A DNA stretch of 64,000 bases from Olleya namhaensis (GTDB lineage: Bacteria; Bacteroidota; Bacteroidia; Flavobacteriales; Flavobacteriaceae): positions 186,001 through 250,000 of the forward strand of contig NZ_FORM01000007.1 of the NCBI RefSeq assembly GCF_900114005.1. Reading direction: 5' to 3'. Of this stretch, positions 8,703 through 16,833 are shown one piece after another. A program made the translations under genes and the position numbers. The stretch's first letter is position 1; each line of letters starts with the position of its first letter. The notes beneath the pieces are model-generated. The model did not search any database. It saw only the letters and a list, made by a program, of their open reading frames with translations, and had not been told where the DNA came from.

Positions 8703-8948
8703 TTACTTAATACGTTTTACGTTTACTGCATTTAATCCTTTATCACCTGCTTGTAAATCAAAAGAAACTTTATTACCCTCGCGAATCTTGTCAACTAAAC
8801 CAGTAACATGAACAAAGTGCTCCTTATCTGTATCATTTTCTGCTATAAAACCAAACCCTTTAGAGTTATTAAAAAACTTTACAGTTCCTTGTTTTCCAGT
8901 CTCGCTTTTTTTTGAACCAAATAATTTACTTATTAATTGTTTTAACAT
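8703..8948 (-). CDS. Cold-shock-domain (CspA-family) nucleic-acid-binding protein
   Basis: This 81-residue protein has an N-terminal basic stretch of about 18 residues and then one cold-shock domain. RNP1 is present as KGFGFI and RNP2 as EHFVHVTGL. CspA-family proteins bind single-stranded RNA and DNA and melt RNA structure. It is a single-gene unit with its own terminator. No perfect TAnnTTTG element lies near the ATG, so it may have a long untranslated leader in the 8949-9260 gap, as many cold-shock mRNAs do. Confidence 0.9.
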   Translation of the reverse strand: MLKQLISKLFGSKKSETGKQGTVKFFNNSKGFGFIAENDTDKEHFVHVTGLVDKIREGNKVSFDLQAGDKGLNAVNVKRIK

Positions 8949-9260
8949 TGTTTGTGTACTTTAAATTTGTGTTTTTGTTATAATAGCAGACGTAACTTCG
9001 AGTTTATGATTATTAAAACGAAGCATTTTAGCTTGATTACCAATACCATGCACTAAAAATTTCTTTACATGATATAACAACCTATACGCTGCTGTATTTT
9101 TTATCAGTTACAATATTAGTCATTTTTTTGTAATGTACACGACTAACCACGGGAAGAACATCCTGTAAATATTGAGAATTCACCTAATAAGCTACCCTAA
9201 TTATCATTTTACTCACTAATAAAGAATAAACAGCGCTAATACCATTTTGAGAAGAAAAAC
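8949..9260 (-). other. Gene-free gap, possible long 5' untranslated leader of the cold-shock gene
   Basis: About 310 bases contain no convincing ORF, RNA gene or TAnnTTTG promoter on the minus strand. The best partial -7 match is TAATATTG near 9111. A structured cold-shock leader is a reasonable guess but no specific fold was identified. Confidence 0.3.
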
Positions 9261-9295
9261 AAAAAACCCATTAAGATTTACTCTTAATGGGTTTT
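9261..9295 (-). terminator. Terminator of the long cold-shock gene
   Basis: The minus strand shows the stem AAACCCATTAAGA/TCTTAATGGGTTT type (CCCATTAAG with CTTAATGGG) and a T run, 21 bases past the stop at 9317. Confidence 0.85.
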
Positions 9296-9316
9296 AATCT
9301 ATATGATATTGTTAGA

Positions 9317-9772
9317 TTATATTTTCTTCACTTTTACAGCGTTCATACCTTTCATCCCTCTTTCAAGTTCAAAAGATACTTTGTCGTTTTCTGCAATTTG
9401 GTCTATTAAACCACTTACGTGACAGAAGTATTTCTCGTTGTTTTCTGTATCAATAATAAATCCGAAACCTTTAGAGGTATCAAAAAATGATACTTTTCCG
9501 TTTCTTACTGGATCTTCTTCTTCTCCTTCAACTTTTTTAGGTACTCCTAAAACAATCTCCTCTGCATCAATCTTCTCTTTCAACTCTGGATCTGGCGGAG
9601 TATCCACCAAGTTACCGTTGTAGTCTACATATGCAAACTGTATACCATCAGAACCTCCGTTAGCTTCTTTATCAAGCTTACGAGCTTCCATCTTCTTACG
9701 CTTATCTTCTCTTTTCTTTAAGCGTTTTTTTTCTTTTTCACTTTTATTAAATGTTTGTTGCGACTTAGCCAT
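9317..9772 (-). CDS. Cold-shock-domain protein with a long basic N-terminal extension
   Basis: This 151-residue protein carries a cold-shock domain in its last 65 or so residues (KGFGFI as RNP1, KYFCHVSGL as RNP2). The N-terminal 85 residues are highly charged: the first 35 are nearly all Lys, Arg and Glu and probably form a basic helix, followed by a linker. The two cold-shock genes end alike (KGxNAVxVK), which suggests paralogy. The extension could add RNA affinity or ribosome contact; this is inference. A perfect -7 element lies 130 bases upstream, implying a leader of about 125 bases. Confidence 0.88.
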   Translation of the reverse strand: MAKSQQTFNKSEKEKKRLKKREDKRKKMEARKLDKEANGGSDGIQFAYVDYNGNLVDTPPDPELKEKIDAEEIVLGVPKKVEGEEEDPVRNGKVSFFDTSKGFGFIIDTENNEKYFCHVSGLIDQIAENDKVSFELERGMKGMNAVKVKKI

Positions 9773-9901
9773 TAGCGTTATTAAATGTGTGTTTTAAATG
9801 AATTCATTTAAAAGAAAGTAATTAAAAGCTATCTTCTGCTTAACGATTCAAAACTACTTAAAAGTTAGATTAAGGAAAGGTTTACTTGCTAAAATGAGCT
9901 A

Positions 9902-9909
9902 CAAAGATA
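9902..9909 (-). promoter_or_regulatory. -7 promoter element of the long cold-shock gene
   Basis: The minus strand reads TATCTTTG, a perfect TAnnTTTG match. It predicts a leader of roughly 125 bases before the ATG at 9772, long enough for thermosensitive folding. Confidence 0.55.
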
Positions 9910-9955
9910 GTGAATTTTTAAATAATTGTATATAAGGTCTTTATCCTAATTATAA

Positions 9956-10897
9956 TTAATTTTTGATTTTTTGCACTTTATTGCGTTTAAACCTAGAAAA
10001 AACAACAATTTTTTTCTTAGAATTTATAAAATAAACTCCCATTAATAGCACAAAAGCAGCAACTAAAGACTGGGTACTTATCTGCTCGTCCAGAACATAC
10101 CATCCCAAAAACATCGCTATAACTGGATTTACATAGGCTGAGGTTGATACTTTTTCTGTACTAACTTCTTTTAATAAGTAGTTAAACGCTGTAAAAGCAA
10201 CAATCCCACCAAAAACAATTAATAATAACATGGACCATTGTGCTTTACTACTCCATGTTGTTGGTAGCTTCCAAGTTTCGCCAAAAAACAAACTTAAAGA
10301 GACTAAAAACAAGCTAGCAAATAACATTTGATAGCCGGTAGCGACAAAAAAACTTGTTGGCAAATCTGCTTTAGACACAAAAATACTACCGTAACTCCAA
10401 CTTAAAACACAGGTAAAAATCATAGCAATACCTATAATACTTTCACTATTTAACTCTAAACTATCCTGACTAACTAATAAGTACATTCCAATAATCCCTA
10501 AAACGACACCTATAATAGATTTCGATTTTATCTTTGATCCTTGTAAGATTCTCATTAAAAAAATAACAAACAATGGTTGTGTGGCTGCAATTAATGCCGC
10601 AAATCCGCTATCCACATACTTTAAAGCCCATACAAAGACACCATTACCGTAAACTAAAAACAGAAATCCTGCTAAAGCTGAGTTGCGTAATTGTTTTGGT
10701 GTTGCTTTTAAAGATAGTTTTAAGCCTTTAGCAATAATAAAAATTAATAATCCAGCACAAAAAAAACGGATTGAAGCTAAATAAAAAGGGGCCACTTCTG
10801 ACACAACAATCTTATTTAATAAATAGGTTGATCCCCAAATACAGTATATAGAAAAAAAAGAAAGGACAATTAGTATAGATTTTCTAGTGCTATCCAT
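9956..10897 (-). CDS. EamA/DMT-superfamily transporter
   Basis: This 313-residue integral membrane protein has about ten hydrophobic segments in two homologous halves, as in EamA (RhaT/YdcZ-type) drug/metabolite transporters. The first half contains WGSTYLLNK and the second half WSYGSIFVSK, the usual repeat landmark after helices 1 and 6. The C-terminus is basic and cytoplasmic. Substrates of this family range from amino acids to nucleosides and cannot be inferred here. It is divergent from the DUF3817 gene at 10987. Confidence 0.87.
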   Translation of the reverse strand: MDSTRKSILIVLSFFSIYCIWGSTYLLNKIVVSEVAPFYLASIRFFCAGLLIFIIAKGLKLSLKATPKQLRNSALAGFLFLVYGNGVFVWALKYVDSGFAALIAATQPLFVIFLMRILQGSKIKSKSIIGVVLGIIGMYLLVSQDSLELNSESIIGIAMIFTCVLSWSYGSIFVSKADLPTSFFVATGYQMLFASLFLVSLSLFFGETWKLPTTWSSKAQWSMLLLIVFGGIVAFTAFNYLLKEVSTEKVSTSAYVNPVIAMFLGWYVLDEQISTQSLVAAFVLLMGVYFINSKKKIVVFSRFKRNKVQKIKN

Positions 10898-10961
10898 GAA
10901 ATAAATTTTAAACGAAATTAATGATTAATCAATTATAAATCATAATTAAAAAAACAATATT

Positions 10962-10969
10962 TATCTTTG
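10962..10969 (+). promoter_or_regulatory. -7 promoter element of the DUF3817 gene
   Basis: TATCTTTG is a perfect TAnnTTTG match 17 bases before the ATG at 10987. Confidence 0.6.
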
Positions 10970-10986
10970 TAAAAAAGTTATTTATT

Positions 10987-11262
10987 ATGCTGAAAACTTT
11001 CCGAATTGTTGCTTTGTTAGAAGGGGTTTCTTACCTATTATTAATGGGCGCTTCTGTCTATAAAAGACTCCCAGGAGGTGATGATTTTTTTGTCAAACTT
11101 TTAGGATATCCTCATGGCTTACTGTTTGTTGGCTATATCATCTTAGCATTTTTAATTAAACCAGATCAAAAGTGGTCTTTAAAAGTATTTGGAATTGTAT
11201 TATTGGCGTCTATTTTACCGTTTGGAACCTTCTATGTGGATAAAAAGTATTTAAAGTCTTAA
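10987..11262 (+). CDS. DUF3817 small integral membrane protein
   Basis: This 91-residue protein has about three transmembrane segments. Landmarks are FRIVALLEGVSYLLL near the start, then a KLLGYPHGLLFVGY block, which is characteristic of DUF3817 (YdzA-like). Function is unknown for the family. It has its own promoter-like element and stands 46 bases before the TlpA-like lipoprotein gene on the same strand, so the two may be co-transcribed. Confidence 0.8.
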   Translation: MLKTFRIVALLEGVSYLLLMGASVYKRLPGGDDFFVKLLGYPHGLLFVGYIILAFLIKPDQKWSLKVFGIVLLASILPFGTFYVDKKYLKS

Positions 11263-11308
11263 CAGTTACGCTTAAATATGTTAATATTGGATTATTAATA
11301 CATTCAAT

Positions 11309-12532
11309 ATGAACATTTTTTATAAGTCCTCACTGCTTTTAGCAACCCTTTTATTGGTTGCTTGTAATACGTCTGATAATAAAAAAGGAGATGGATTATC
11401 AAATACAAATGATGGTAGTGTTAAAGAAATTGCAACCTTAACAGATCAAGAATTTTTGATTAATGGACACAGTTTTAGTGACGATTTAAAAACCGTGTAT
11501 TTACATAAGCTTGATAACAAAGTACCCGTTATAATTGACTCTGTTACTGTTAGTAATAAACAGTTTAAGTTTAAGGGTACTATTGCAAACCCTGATTATT
11601 ATAGTTTATCTAGTAACTTAAGCAATAAACGCTTTAAACTACTAGTAGACGCATCTGTTATAGATGTGTTTTTAAATGAAACTATAGAAAATTCTTCAAG
11701 CTACTCTTCCACTCCAATTCAAAAGGAATATGCTACTTACGCAAAAAAAATGTATGGTTTTAGAAATAAAGGCGTGGATTTATATTACAATTTAAAAGGT
11801 GATTTTTCTTCAGCAAATATTTCAAAATTAAAAAAAGACCGTTCTAAGTTATTTACGGAAAGTGGGCAATATACAGCGGAGCATATTACCGCTAATCCAC
11901 AAACATATTTTTCAGCATTATTAATTAGAGATAATATTGAAACTTATGACAAGACCAAAATGCGCGGGTTTTATAATAACCTAACGCCTGAACTAAAAAA
12001 CTTAGCATTTGTAAAGGCTATTGATGCTGTTTTAATTGAAAAAGAAACCGTTATTAGCAAACCTACACCTGCAAAAACAACCACAACGGTAGTTGCCAAA
12101 ACAGCACCAAGTGAAGAGTACAGACCAAAAGCATACAGCGTAAAAGGTAAGAATCAATATGGCGAAACCATGTCTTTAAACTCTATCCCTCGCGGAAAAG
12201 TAGTTTTATTAGATTTCTGGGCTAGCTGGTGTGGACCATGTCGTGCGACTAATCCTGACTTAGTACAACTTTATAATAAATATAATGAAGACGGCTTAGA
12301 AATAATGAGCGTTAGTATGGACAAAGGAATTCAGGAATGGATGAATGCCATAAACACTGATAATTTAACATGGCAATACCACGTTTTAGACAAAAATAAA
12401 ACCATAGCTTTTAGGTATGGTGTGGAAAGTATCCCTTATAAAATCTTAATTGACAAAAAAGGAAATATAGCTAGCGACAAAATATCTGGTCGCAAGTTAG
12501 AAGCACGTATTAAGCAGTTGTTAGCAGAATAA
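11309..12532 (+). CDS. TlpA-like thiol-disulfide oxidoreductase lipoprotein with DUF4369-type N-terminus
   Basis: This 407-residue secreted lipoprotein has a signal peptide ending in LLVAC with lipid-attachment Cys 19. Residues 45-240 look like the DUF4369 beta-rich and helical region common in Bacteroidota thiol oxidoreductases. A Thr/Lys-rich linker at 250-270 leads to a thioredoxin-fold domain with FWASWCGPCR (C308, C311). It probably reduces disulfides at the cell envelope. It ends face to face with the thioesterase gene, and both stop codons lie inside a perfect palindrome. Confidence 0.87.
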   Translation: MNIFYKSSLLLATLLLVACNTSDNKKGDGLSNTNDGSVKEIATLTDQEFLINGHSFSDDLKTVYLHKLDNKVPVIIDSVTVSNKQFKFKGTIANPDYYSLSSNLSNKRFKLLVDASVIDVFLNETIENSSSYSSTPIQKEYATYAKKMYGFRNKGVDLYYNLKGDFSSANISKLKKDRSKLFTESGQYTAEHITANPQTYFSALLIRDNIETYDKTKMRGFYNNLTPELKNLAFVKAIDAVLIEKETVISKPTPAKTTTTVVAKTAPSEEYRPKAYSVKGKNQYGETMSLNSIPRGKVVLLDFWASWCGPCRATNPDLVQLYNKYNEDGLEIMSVSMDKGIQEWMNAINTDNLTWQYHVLDKNKTIAFRYGVESIPYKILIDKKGNIASDKISGRKLEARIKQLLAE

Positions 12533-12545
12533 TTATTCTGCTAAC
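12520..12545. terminator. Perfect 26-bp palindrome across two abutting convergent stop codons, possible bidirectional terminator
   Basis: The half-site GTTAGCAGAATAA is followed at once by its exact reverse complement. It encodes the last residues (L-A-E-stop) of both convergent genes, so both mRNAs would end in the same hairpin. There is no long T tract, so termination strength is uncertain. Confidence 0.5.
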
Positions 12546-12922
12546 CTGTCTTTAATAAATTCTGTTTTAGTCTTACCATGTGCTTTAGGTAGCCCGTTTT
12601 CGTCTAAGTTTACCATAATAATATTTTCTACGGTAATGATCGTTTCTCTAGTGCGCATGTTTCTAACTTCGCAATTTAAAGTAATAGAACTACGTCCAAA
12701 TTTTTGAACTTCCATACCTATTTCAACAATATCGCCTTCTACAGCTTTGGCCATAAAGTTAATTTCGCTCATGTATTTTGTAACTACTCTATTGTTTTCT
12801 AACTGAATAATAGTATATAATGCAGCTTCTTCATCAATCCATGCTAATAGCTGTCCTCCAAATAGAGTTCCGTTTGGATTTAAATCTTCGGGTTTAACCC
12901 ATTTTCTTGTGTGAAATCTCAT
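12533..12922 (-). CDS. Acyl-CoA thioesterase (hotdog fold, YciA-like)
   Basis: This 129-residue hotdog-fold protein hydrolyses acyl-CoA to free acid and CoA. LNPNGTLFGGQLLAWIDE near residues 14-31 is the typical hotdog N-terminal signature, with the Asn and Asp catalytic positions of the YciA/BACH group. The protein is cytosolic and complete for a single hotdog domain. A perfect -7 element sits 16 bases upstream. It is convergent with, and abuts, the TlpA-like gene. Confidence 0.88.
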   Translation of the reverse strand: MRFHTRKWVKPEDLNPNGTLFGGQLLAWIDEEAALYTIIQLENNRVVTKYMSEINFMAKAVEGDIVEIGMEVQKFGRSSITLNCEVRNMRTRETIITVENIIMVNLDENGLPKAHGKTKTEFIKDRLAE

Positions 12923-12937
12923 AGTTTTTCTTTACTT

Positions 12938-12945
12938 CAAAGATA
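12938..12945 (-). promoter_or_regulatory. -7 promoter element of the thioesterase gene
   Basis: The minus strand reads TATCTTTG, a perfect match 16 bases before the ATG. Confidence 0.6.
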
Positions 12946-13040
12946 AATAATCTTGATTGTTAATAACACCGTTAAAAAGTATATTTTACTATACTACTAT
13001 TGGCGTTATTTATCAATATTTTTAATAAAACTTAATAATT

Positions 13041-13457
13041 ATGACTACTAGAGAAGAACAATTATTGGCTATTAGACCTGTTATATCAAGTATAAAAATC
13101 AGTGACGAGATGAGCCCTGAAGAACGCTTTCAAAATATAACGCTACGCCCTATAATTAAATTTCAGAATGATTTATTTATTACCGTTTTTAGACATTATA
13201 TAGCAAAACATAAAAACGTATTCTATGAGCTAACTGTTGAAAAACGACTGCATTATATAGAAAATGCGATACAGAAGGATATCAAGTTTAGAAATAATTT
13301 AAAAGGACTAATAATTGGTCAATTTAGTGTGTCAGAATATGAAAATTATATGCTACATTCGTCCGCTTTAAACAAACGTATGATGACCATTGTCAAACAG
13401 CGTTTACAAAGCAATATTCAATTATTTGAAAACCCTAAAATACTAAAGGCTGTATAG
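13041..13457 (+). CDS. Conserved hypothetical protein
   Basis: This 138-residue, mostly helical, charged protein has no signal peptide, membrane segment or motif I recognise. Similar flavobacterial proteins sometimes carry the label glyoxalase, but no metal-binding His/Glu pattern of the VOC fold is visible, so I do not use that name. It lies 8 bases before the Gre-like gene and is very probably co-transcribed with it. Coding is supported by length, a start context spaced normally after the divergent gene, and codon use like its neighbours. Confidence 0.7.
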   Translation: MTTREEQLLAIRPVISSIKISDEMSPEERFQNITLRPIIKFQNDLFITVFRHYIAKHKNVFYELTVEKRLHYIENAIQKDIKFRNNLKGLIIGQFSVSEYENYMLHSSALNKRMMTIVKQRLQSNIQLFENPKILKAV

Positions 13458-13465
13458 GCTAAAAA

Positions 13466-13912
13466 ATGACAATAAAACAACAACTTTTGCAAGTTTGTAA
13501 TCAACATGTTGCGCAACGCATAACAGATTACACCAATGAAATTGATCTTATAAAAGAATCAATTGAAAGTAATGACAAAGGAAGTTCTGAAGGCGATGAC
13601 TCAGGAAATGGTAAACTTTTAAATGATCTTGAGAAAAACATGGACTTTCTTTACGAAGCCCGTAAAACCCAAGACTATTTAAAACAAGTAAAAGCAAATC
13701 TATTAACCACCACTGCTGCCTTAGGAAGCTTGGTAAAAACAGATAGTTTACACTTTTTTATATCCATTAGTGTGGGTAAAATAGTTTTAGAAAACACAGA
13801 CTATTACGCGATATCCTTACAATCACCAATTGGATTGTTGTTAAAACAAAAAACTATAGGAGATACCTTTGAGTTTAATGGCACAAATTATACAATTACA
13901 GATGTGGTTTAG
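13466..13912 (+). CDS. GreA/GreB C-terminal-domain-like protein
   Basis: The C-terminal half of this 148-residue protein (about 90-148) follows the Gre-factor FKBP-like pattern: a VGKIVLENTDYYAIS strand, then SPIGLLLKQKTIGDTF and a final YTITDVV strand. The N-terminal half is helical and may be a shortened coiled coil, but it lacks an obvious acidic tip pair in the GreA position. It may bind the RNA polymerase secondary channel or have diverged. The label 3-oxoacyl-ACP synthase seen on relatives is not supported. It overlaps the convergent DUF2461 gene by four bases. Confidence 0.65.
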   Translation: MTIKQQLLQVCNQHVAQRITDYTNEIDLIKESIESNDKGSSEGDDSGNGKLLNDLEKNMDFLYEARKTQDYLKQVKANLLTTTAALGSLVKTDSLHFFISISVGKIVLENTDYYAISLQSPIGLLLKQKTIGDTFEFNGTNYTITDVV

Positions 13913-14580
13913 TCTTTAATTAAAGACACTCCATTTAAATCTGTAGTTAATACATCACTCATATAATCAAAAAACGGTCGGATGGTTTTAAAATCATCAC
14001 TTACTTTTTGAGCAAATCCTTCTGCAATAACCTCTGCATCCGTAAACTGTTTGCTAAAAATAAATTGTTTCTTTTTAATTAGGTCTATTGCAGGATGTGT
14101 TTTGTCAAAGTCGCGAGGCGCTGTTTTAAGTTCTTCGCCTTGCAATTCTCCCCAAACAGATTGTAATTTTGGATTACTTATAATATCTCTAACCTCTTGG
14201 TCGTCCATTTCAAACTCTTTCCTAATCCTTAATAAATCTTCTTTTTCAGGACTCCAAAACCCTGTAGCTATAAAACTATTACCTGGTTGTATTTGTAAAT
14301 AATAACCTCCTCTAAGTCTAGGCTTAACCCTATGGAAAGCTGCTCCAAAATTTGTTTTATAAGGTTGTTTGTTTTTAGAAAATCTAACATCTCTGTATAT
14401 TCTAAACACCTTCATTTTTTCAAATTCGTCATGCACTTGCATACCACTGTATACTTCATTAAATAAGCCCTTAACCTCTTTTAAAGCTTTTTCATATTCT
14501 GGTTTATTATCAGCAAACCATTCACGATTATTATTCTTTTCTAACTTTTTTAGAAAATTTAAAGCGACTGTAATGTTCAT
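13909..14580 (-). CDS. DUF2461 family protein
   Basis: The N-terminus of this 223-residue cytosolic protein (NFLKKLEKNNNREWF followed by KPEYE) and the FRIYRDVRFSKNKQPYKTN block are the hallmark of DUF2461 (TIGR02453). The family function is unknown; the conserved Arg, Asp and Lys residues suggest nucleic acid or phosphate binding, which is inference. It is convergent with the Gre-like gene with a 4-base overlap, and an upstream gene's terminator stands at 14607-14634. Confidence 0.85.
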   Translation of the reverse strand: MNITVALNFLKKLEKNNNREWFADNKPEYEKALKEVKGLFNEVYSGMQVHDEFEKMKVFRIYRDVRFSKNKQPYKTNFGAAFHRVKPRLRGGYYLQIQPGNSFIATGFWSPEKEDLLRIRKEFEMDDQEVRDIISNPKLQSVWGELQGEELKTAPRDFDKTHPAIDLIKKKQFIFSKQFTDAEVIAEGFAQKVSDDFKTIRPFFDYMSDVLTTDLNGVSLIKD

Positions 14581-14606
14581 ATATTATTGTTATGCTATAA
14601 AAATAC

Positions 14607-14634
14607 AAAAGTCCTAAATTTAATTAGGACTTTT
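14607..14634 (-). terminator. Terminator downstream of the small lipoprotein gene
   Basis: A perfect stem AAAAGTCCTAA/TTAGGACTTTT with a 6-base loop and T-rich downstream sequence on the minus strand, about 75 bases past the stop at 14708. It also insulates the DUF2461 gene. Confidence 0.7.
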
Positions 14635-14707
14635 GCTGCTATTAATCTTCTATATCCTTAAAATATATAAAATTAAATTTTCTTATTATAGCTATTTTTT
14701 TCTTCAG

Positions 14708-14851
14708 TTAATCTACTGCATCTTCTACATCATCTGCAACATTCTCTACAGCATCTTCAACTTTTTCTCCTGTAGACTTTTCTTCTCTACATCCTGTTAA
14801 CAACAGAGATAGTGAGAATAATACAATACATGTTTTTGCTACTTTTTTCAT
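14708..14851 (-). CDS. Small lipoprotein, 47 residues
   Basis: A short ORF begins MKKVAKTC and has a hydrophobic core ending in the lipobox LLTGC (C21). It is followed by an acidic tail with a repeated VEDAVENVADDVEDAVD pattern, probably a short amphipathic helix. The clear lipobox and the position before a hairpin terminator support real coding. It resembles entericidin-like or stress-related small lipoproteins only in general design; function unknown. It lies among stress genes (DUF1328, MscS, Dps). Confidence 0.7.
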   Translation of the reverse strand: MKKVAKTCIVLFSLSLLLTGCREEKSTGEKVEDAVENVADDVEDAVD

Positions 14852-14970
14852 GGTTTTTAAGTTTTAATTTTTGTTGATTCGTTTTAATTTTAAGTATTAC
14901 ACTACTTACCAATCACTTATTTTTGCTTAATAAAATGAATTGTAAAATTGGTAAGTCGTGCATTCTTAAT

Positions 14971-15132
14971 TTATGATTTTACTCCTTTTTTTAATAGAGA
15001 TAGTACAAACAGTACTATAAATACAAAGAATAAAATTTTAGCAATTCCAGCAGAAGCTCCTGCTATTCCGCCAAATCCTAAGACTCCAGCGATTAATGCG
15101 ATTATAATAAATGTGATTGTCCAACGTAACAT
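14971..15132 (-). CDS. DUF1328 (YtjA-like) small membrane protein, 53 residues
   Basis: A 53-residue ORF begins [20 protein letters not shown] and continues [20 protein letters not shown]. The two transmembrane segments with a [12 protein letters not shown] linker are the DUF1328 signature. Members are small inner-membrane proteins often induced by osmotic or envelope stress. It is in line with the mscS and dps genes upstream on the same strand. Confidence 0.85.
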   Translation of the reverse strand: MLRWTITFIIIALIAGVLGFGGIAGASAGIAKILFFVFIVLFVLSLLKKGVKS

Positions 15133-15181
15133 AATTTTTGGTTTTTAATGATTAATATGATAAACTAAAAGTACTTTACTT

Positions 15182-16087
15182 TTAATTATTTGAGAATTGC
15201 TTCTCTACTCCCTTTGAAGAATCAACAGATAATTTATTATCAAATTGAAGCGTCCTGATTGGGAATGGTATATTTATATTTTCTTTATCGTAAGCTTTCT
15301 TAATCTCAATGATTGCTTTACTTTTTGATCTCATTTTCTCTAAGGCATTGTCTGCATCAATCCAAAATCTACATAGATAATTAATCGAGCTTCCGCCATA
15401 CTCAGTATAATAAAACTCCACATCCTCAGGTTTTTCTATCTGATCAAACGTATTACATATGGTTTCCTTAGTTAATTGTTGTACATGATCTAAATCTGAC
15501 TCATATCCTACTCCACACTCTAAAAAGACTCTCATCTTAGTGGTTAATGTGTAATTTTTCATAGGATTATCTAAAATCATTTTATTAGGGATAATCACCA
15601 TATTGTTATCGGCTTCCTTAATAGTAAAGTCTTTCAAATTTATGTCAATTACCTCTCCAGAATACCCGTTAGTTTCTACCCAATGTCCAATTTGTATTTT
15701 CTTTCTAAATGACAATACAATACCAGCAAACGTATTTGATAACGTGCCTTGTAAAGCTAACCCAATAGCTAAACCTGCAACACCGGCACCTGCTAATAAA
15801 GAGGTTAATGTTTTACTTAAATTTAGAATACCTAAAGCAAGAAATAGTCCTGCTAGAACAACAACTACGGAGGATAACGTTCCTATCATGTTTGTAATTG
15901 AGTTTTGTTGTACTTTTTTTGCCACAAATTTTGTGACATACTTTTTAACATATTTTGCTATAAAATATGCTGCAATTAATACAACAATTGCTAAAATTAA
16001 GTTGGGTATATTTGATACAATGGCGTTAAACCAAGCTTCTAATTTTGTAACAAGCAAATTATAGGCTTCTGATAATTGTGATTTCAT
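15182..16087 (-). CDS. Mechanosensitive ion channel, MscS family
   Basis: This 301-residue inner-membrane channel protects against hypo-osmotic shock. A first hydrophobic helix lies at about 24-46, others follow to about residue 115, and the pore-lining helix (LLAGAGVAGLAIGLALQGT) carries the Gly/Ala packing pattern of MscS TM3. A beta domain follows (GHWVETNGYSGEVIDINLKD) and then an alpha/beta vestibule. It is slightly longer than E. coli MscS at the C-terminus. It lies between dps and the DUF1328 gene on the same strand. Confidence 0.92.
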   Translation of the reverse strand: MKSQLSEAYNLLVTKLEAWFNAIVSNIPNLILAIVVLIAAYFIAKYVKKYVTKFVAKKVQQNSITNMIGTLSSVVVVLAGLFLALGILNLSKTLTSLLAGAGVAGLAIGLALQGTLSNTFAGIVLSFRKKIQIGHWVETNGYSGEVIDINLKDFTIKEADNNMVIIPNKMILDNPMKNYTLTTKMRVFLECGVGYESDLDHVQQLTKETICNTFDQIEKPEDVEFYYTEYGGSSINYLCRFWIDADNALEKMRSKSKAIIEIKKAYDKENINIPFPIRTLQFDNKLSVDSSKGVEKQFSNN

Positions 16088-16141
16088 AATGGATGTGTTT
16101 TAAATTAATCTGATTTTTTTAGTTGTTTACTAAAAATGGGA

Positions 16142-16645
16142 TTAACTTTTGCCAGCTACTTTTAATAAATGGTCTGAAGTACTTTTAGACCAAGCATTAA
16201 GCATCCAACTAGATTTTTCTAACTCTCTGATATAAGCACCAATTAAATCTATAGTACCTTCATCTCCTGCATCTTCAGCTTTGTTTAAAACCTGTCTCAT
16301 TTGAGATAACATAGTTTTATGGTCATTTAACAACTCGTCTACCATTTCACCATCAGTAGTCATAACTGACCCTTCAGATAATGATGAGATTTTTAAATAG
16401 TCGCTAAATTTACTTACTGGATGATGTCTTAATGTTAAGATGCGCTCTGCTATTTCGTCAACTTTTAGCTTAGCTTCATTATACATATTTTCAAACTTTT
16501 CGTGTAAATCAAAAAAGTTTTTTCCTAAAATATTCCAATGAAATGTTCTTAGTTTTTGATAGTATAAATTATAATCTGATAATAGTGTATTTAACTCTAC
16601 AACTACAGGTAGTACTTTTTCGTCTTGCATATTCAAATAATTCAT
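16142..16645 (-). CDS. dps: Dps-family DNA starvation protein / miniferritin
   Basis: This 167-residue ferritin-like protein stores iron and detoxifies peroxide in a dodecamer. The Dps inter-subunit ferroxidase ligands are in the expected spacing: H36 (TFHW), H48, D63 and E67. The YYQKLRTFHWNILG start and the GAYIRELEKSSWMLNAW end are typical. The N-terminal tail is short and not very basic, so DNA binding may be weak. It lies upstream of mscS on the same strand with 54 bases between. Confidence 0.93.
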   Translation of the reverse strand: MNYLNMQDEKVLPVVVELNTLLSDYNLYYQKLRTFHWNILGKNFFDLHEKFENMYNEAKLKVDEIAERILTLRHHPVSKFSDYLKISSLSEGSVMTTDGEMVDELLNDHKTMLSQMRQVLNKAEDAGDEGTIDLIGAYIRELEKSSWMLNAWSKSTSDHLLKVAGKS

Positions 16646-16833
16646 GTCTTCTGTTTTTTAGTGTTAATAAATATCTTCGATACAAAGATGCAACACTAAT
16701 CAAGCTGTCATGTTATATGATTTTTTAAGAATGTTATAGAATTTCAATAAACACCTTAAAAAACGGTCTTTTCTTATTAAAATGCTGTTAAAACGATAAA
16801 AAAGAGTCAAAAATAAAGAAAAACGAACAAAGT

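Noticed and set aside
13041-13457. Possible glyoxalase label
   Set aside because: No VOC-fold metal ligands or repeats are visible.
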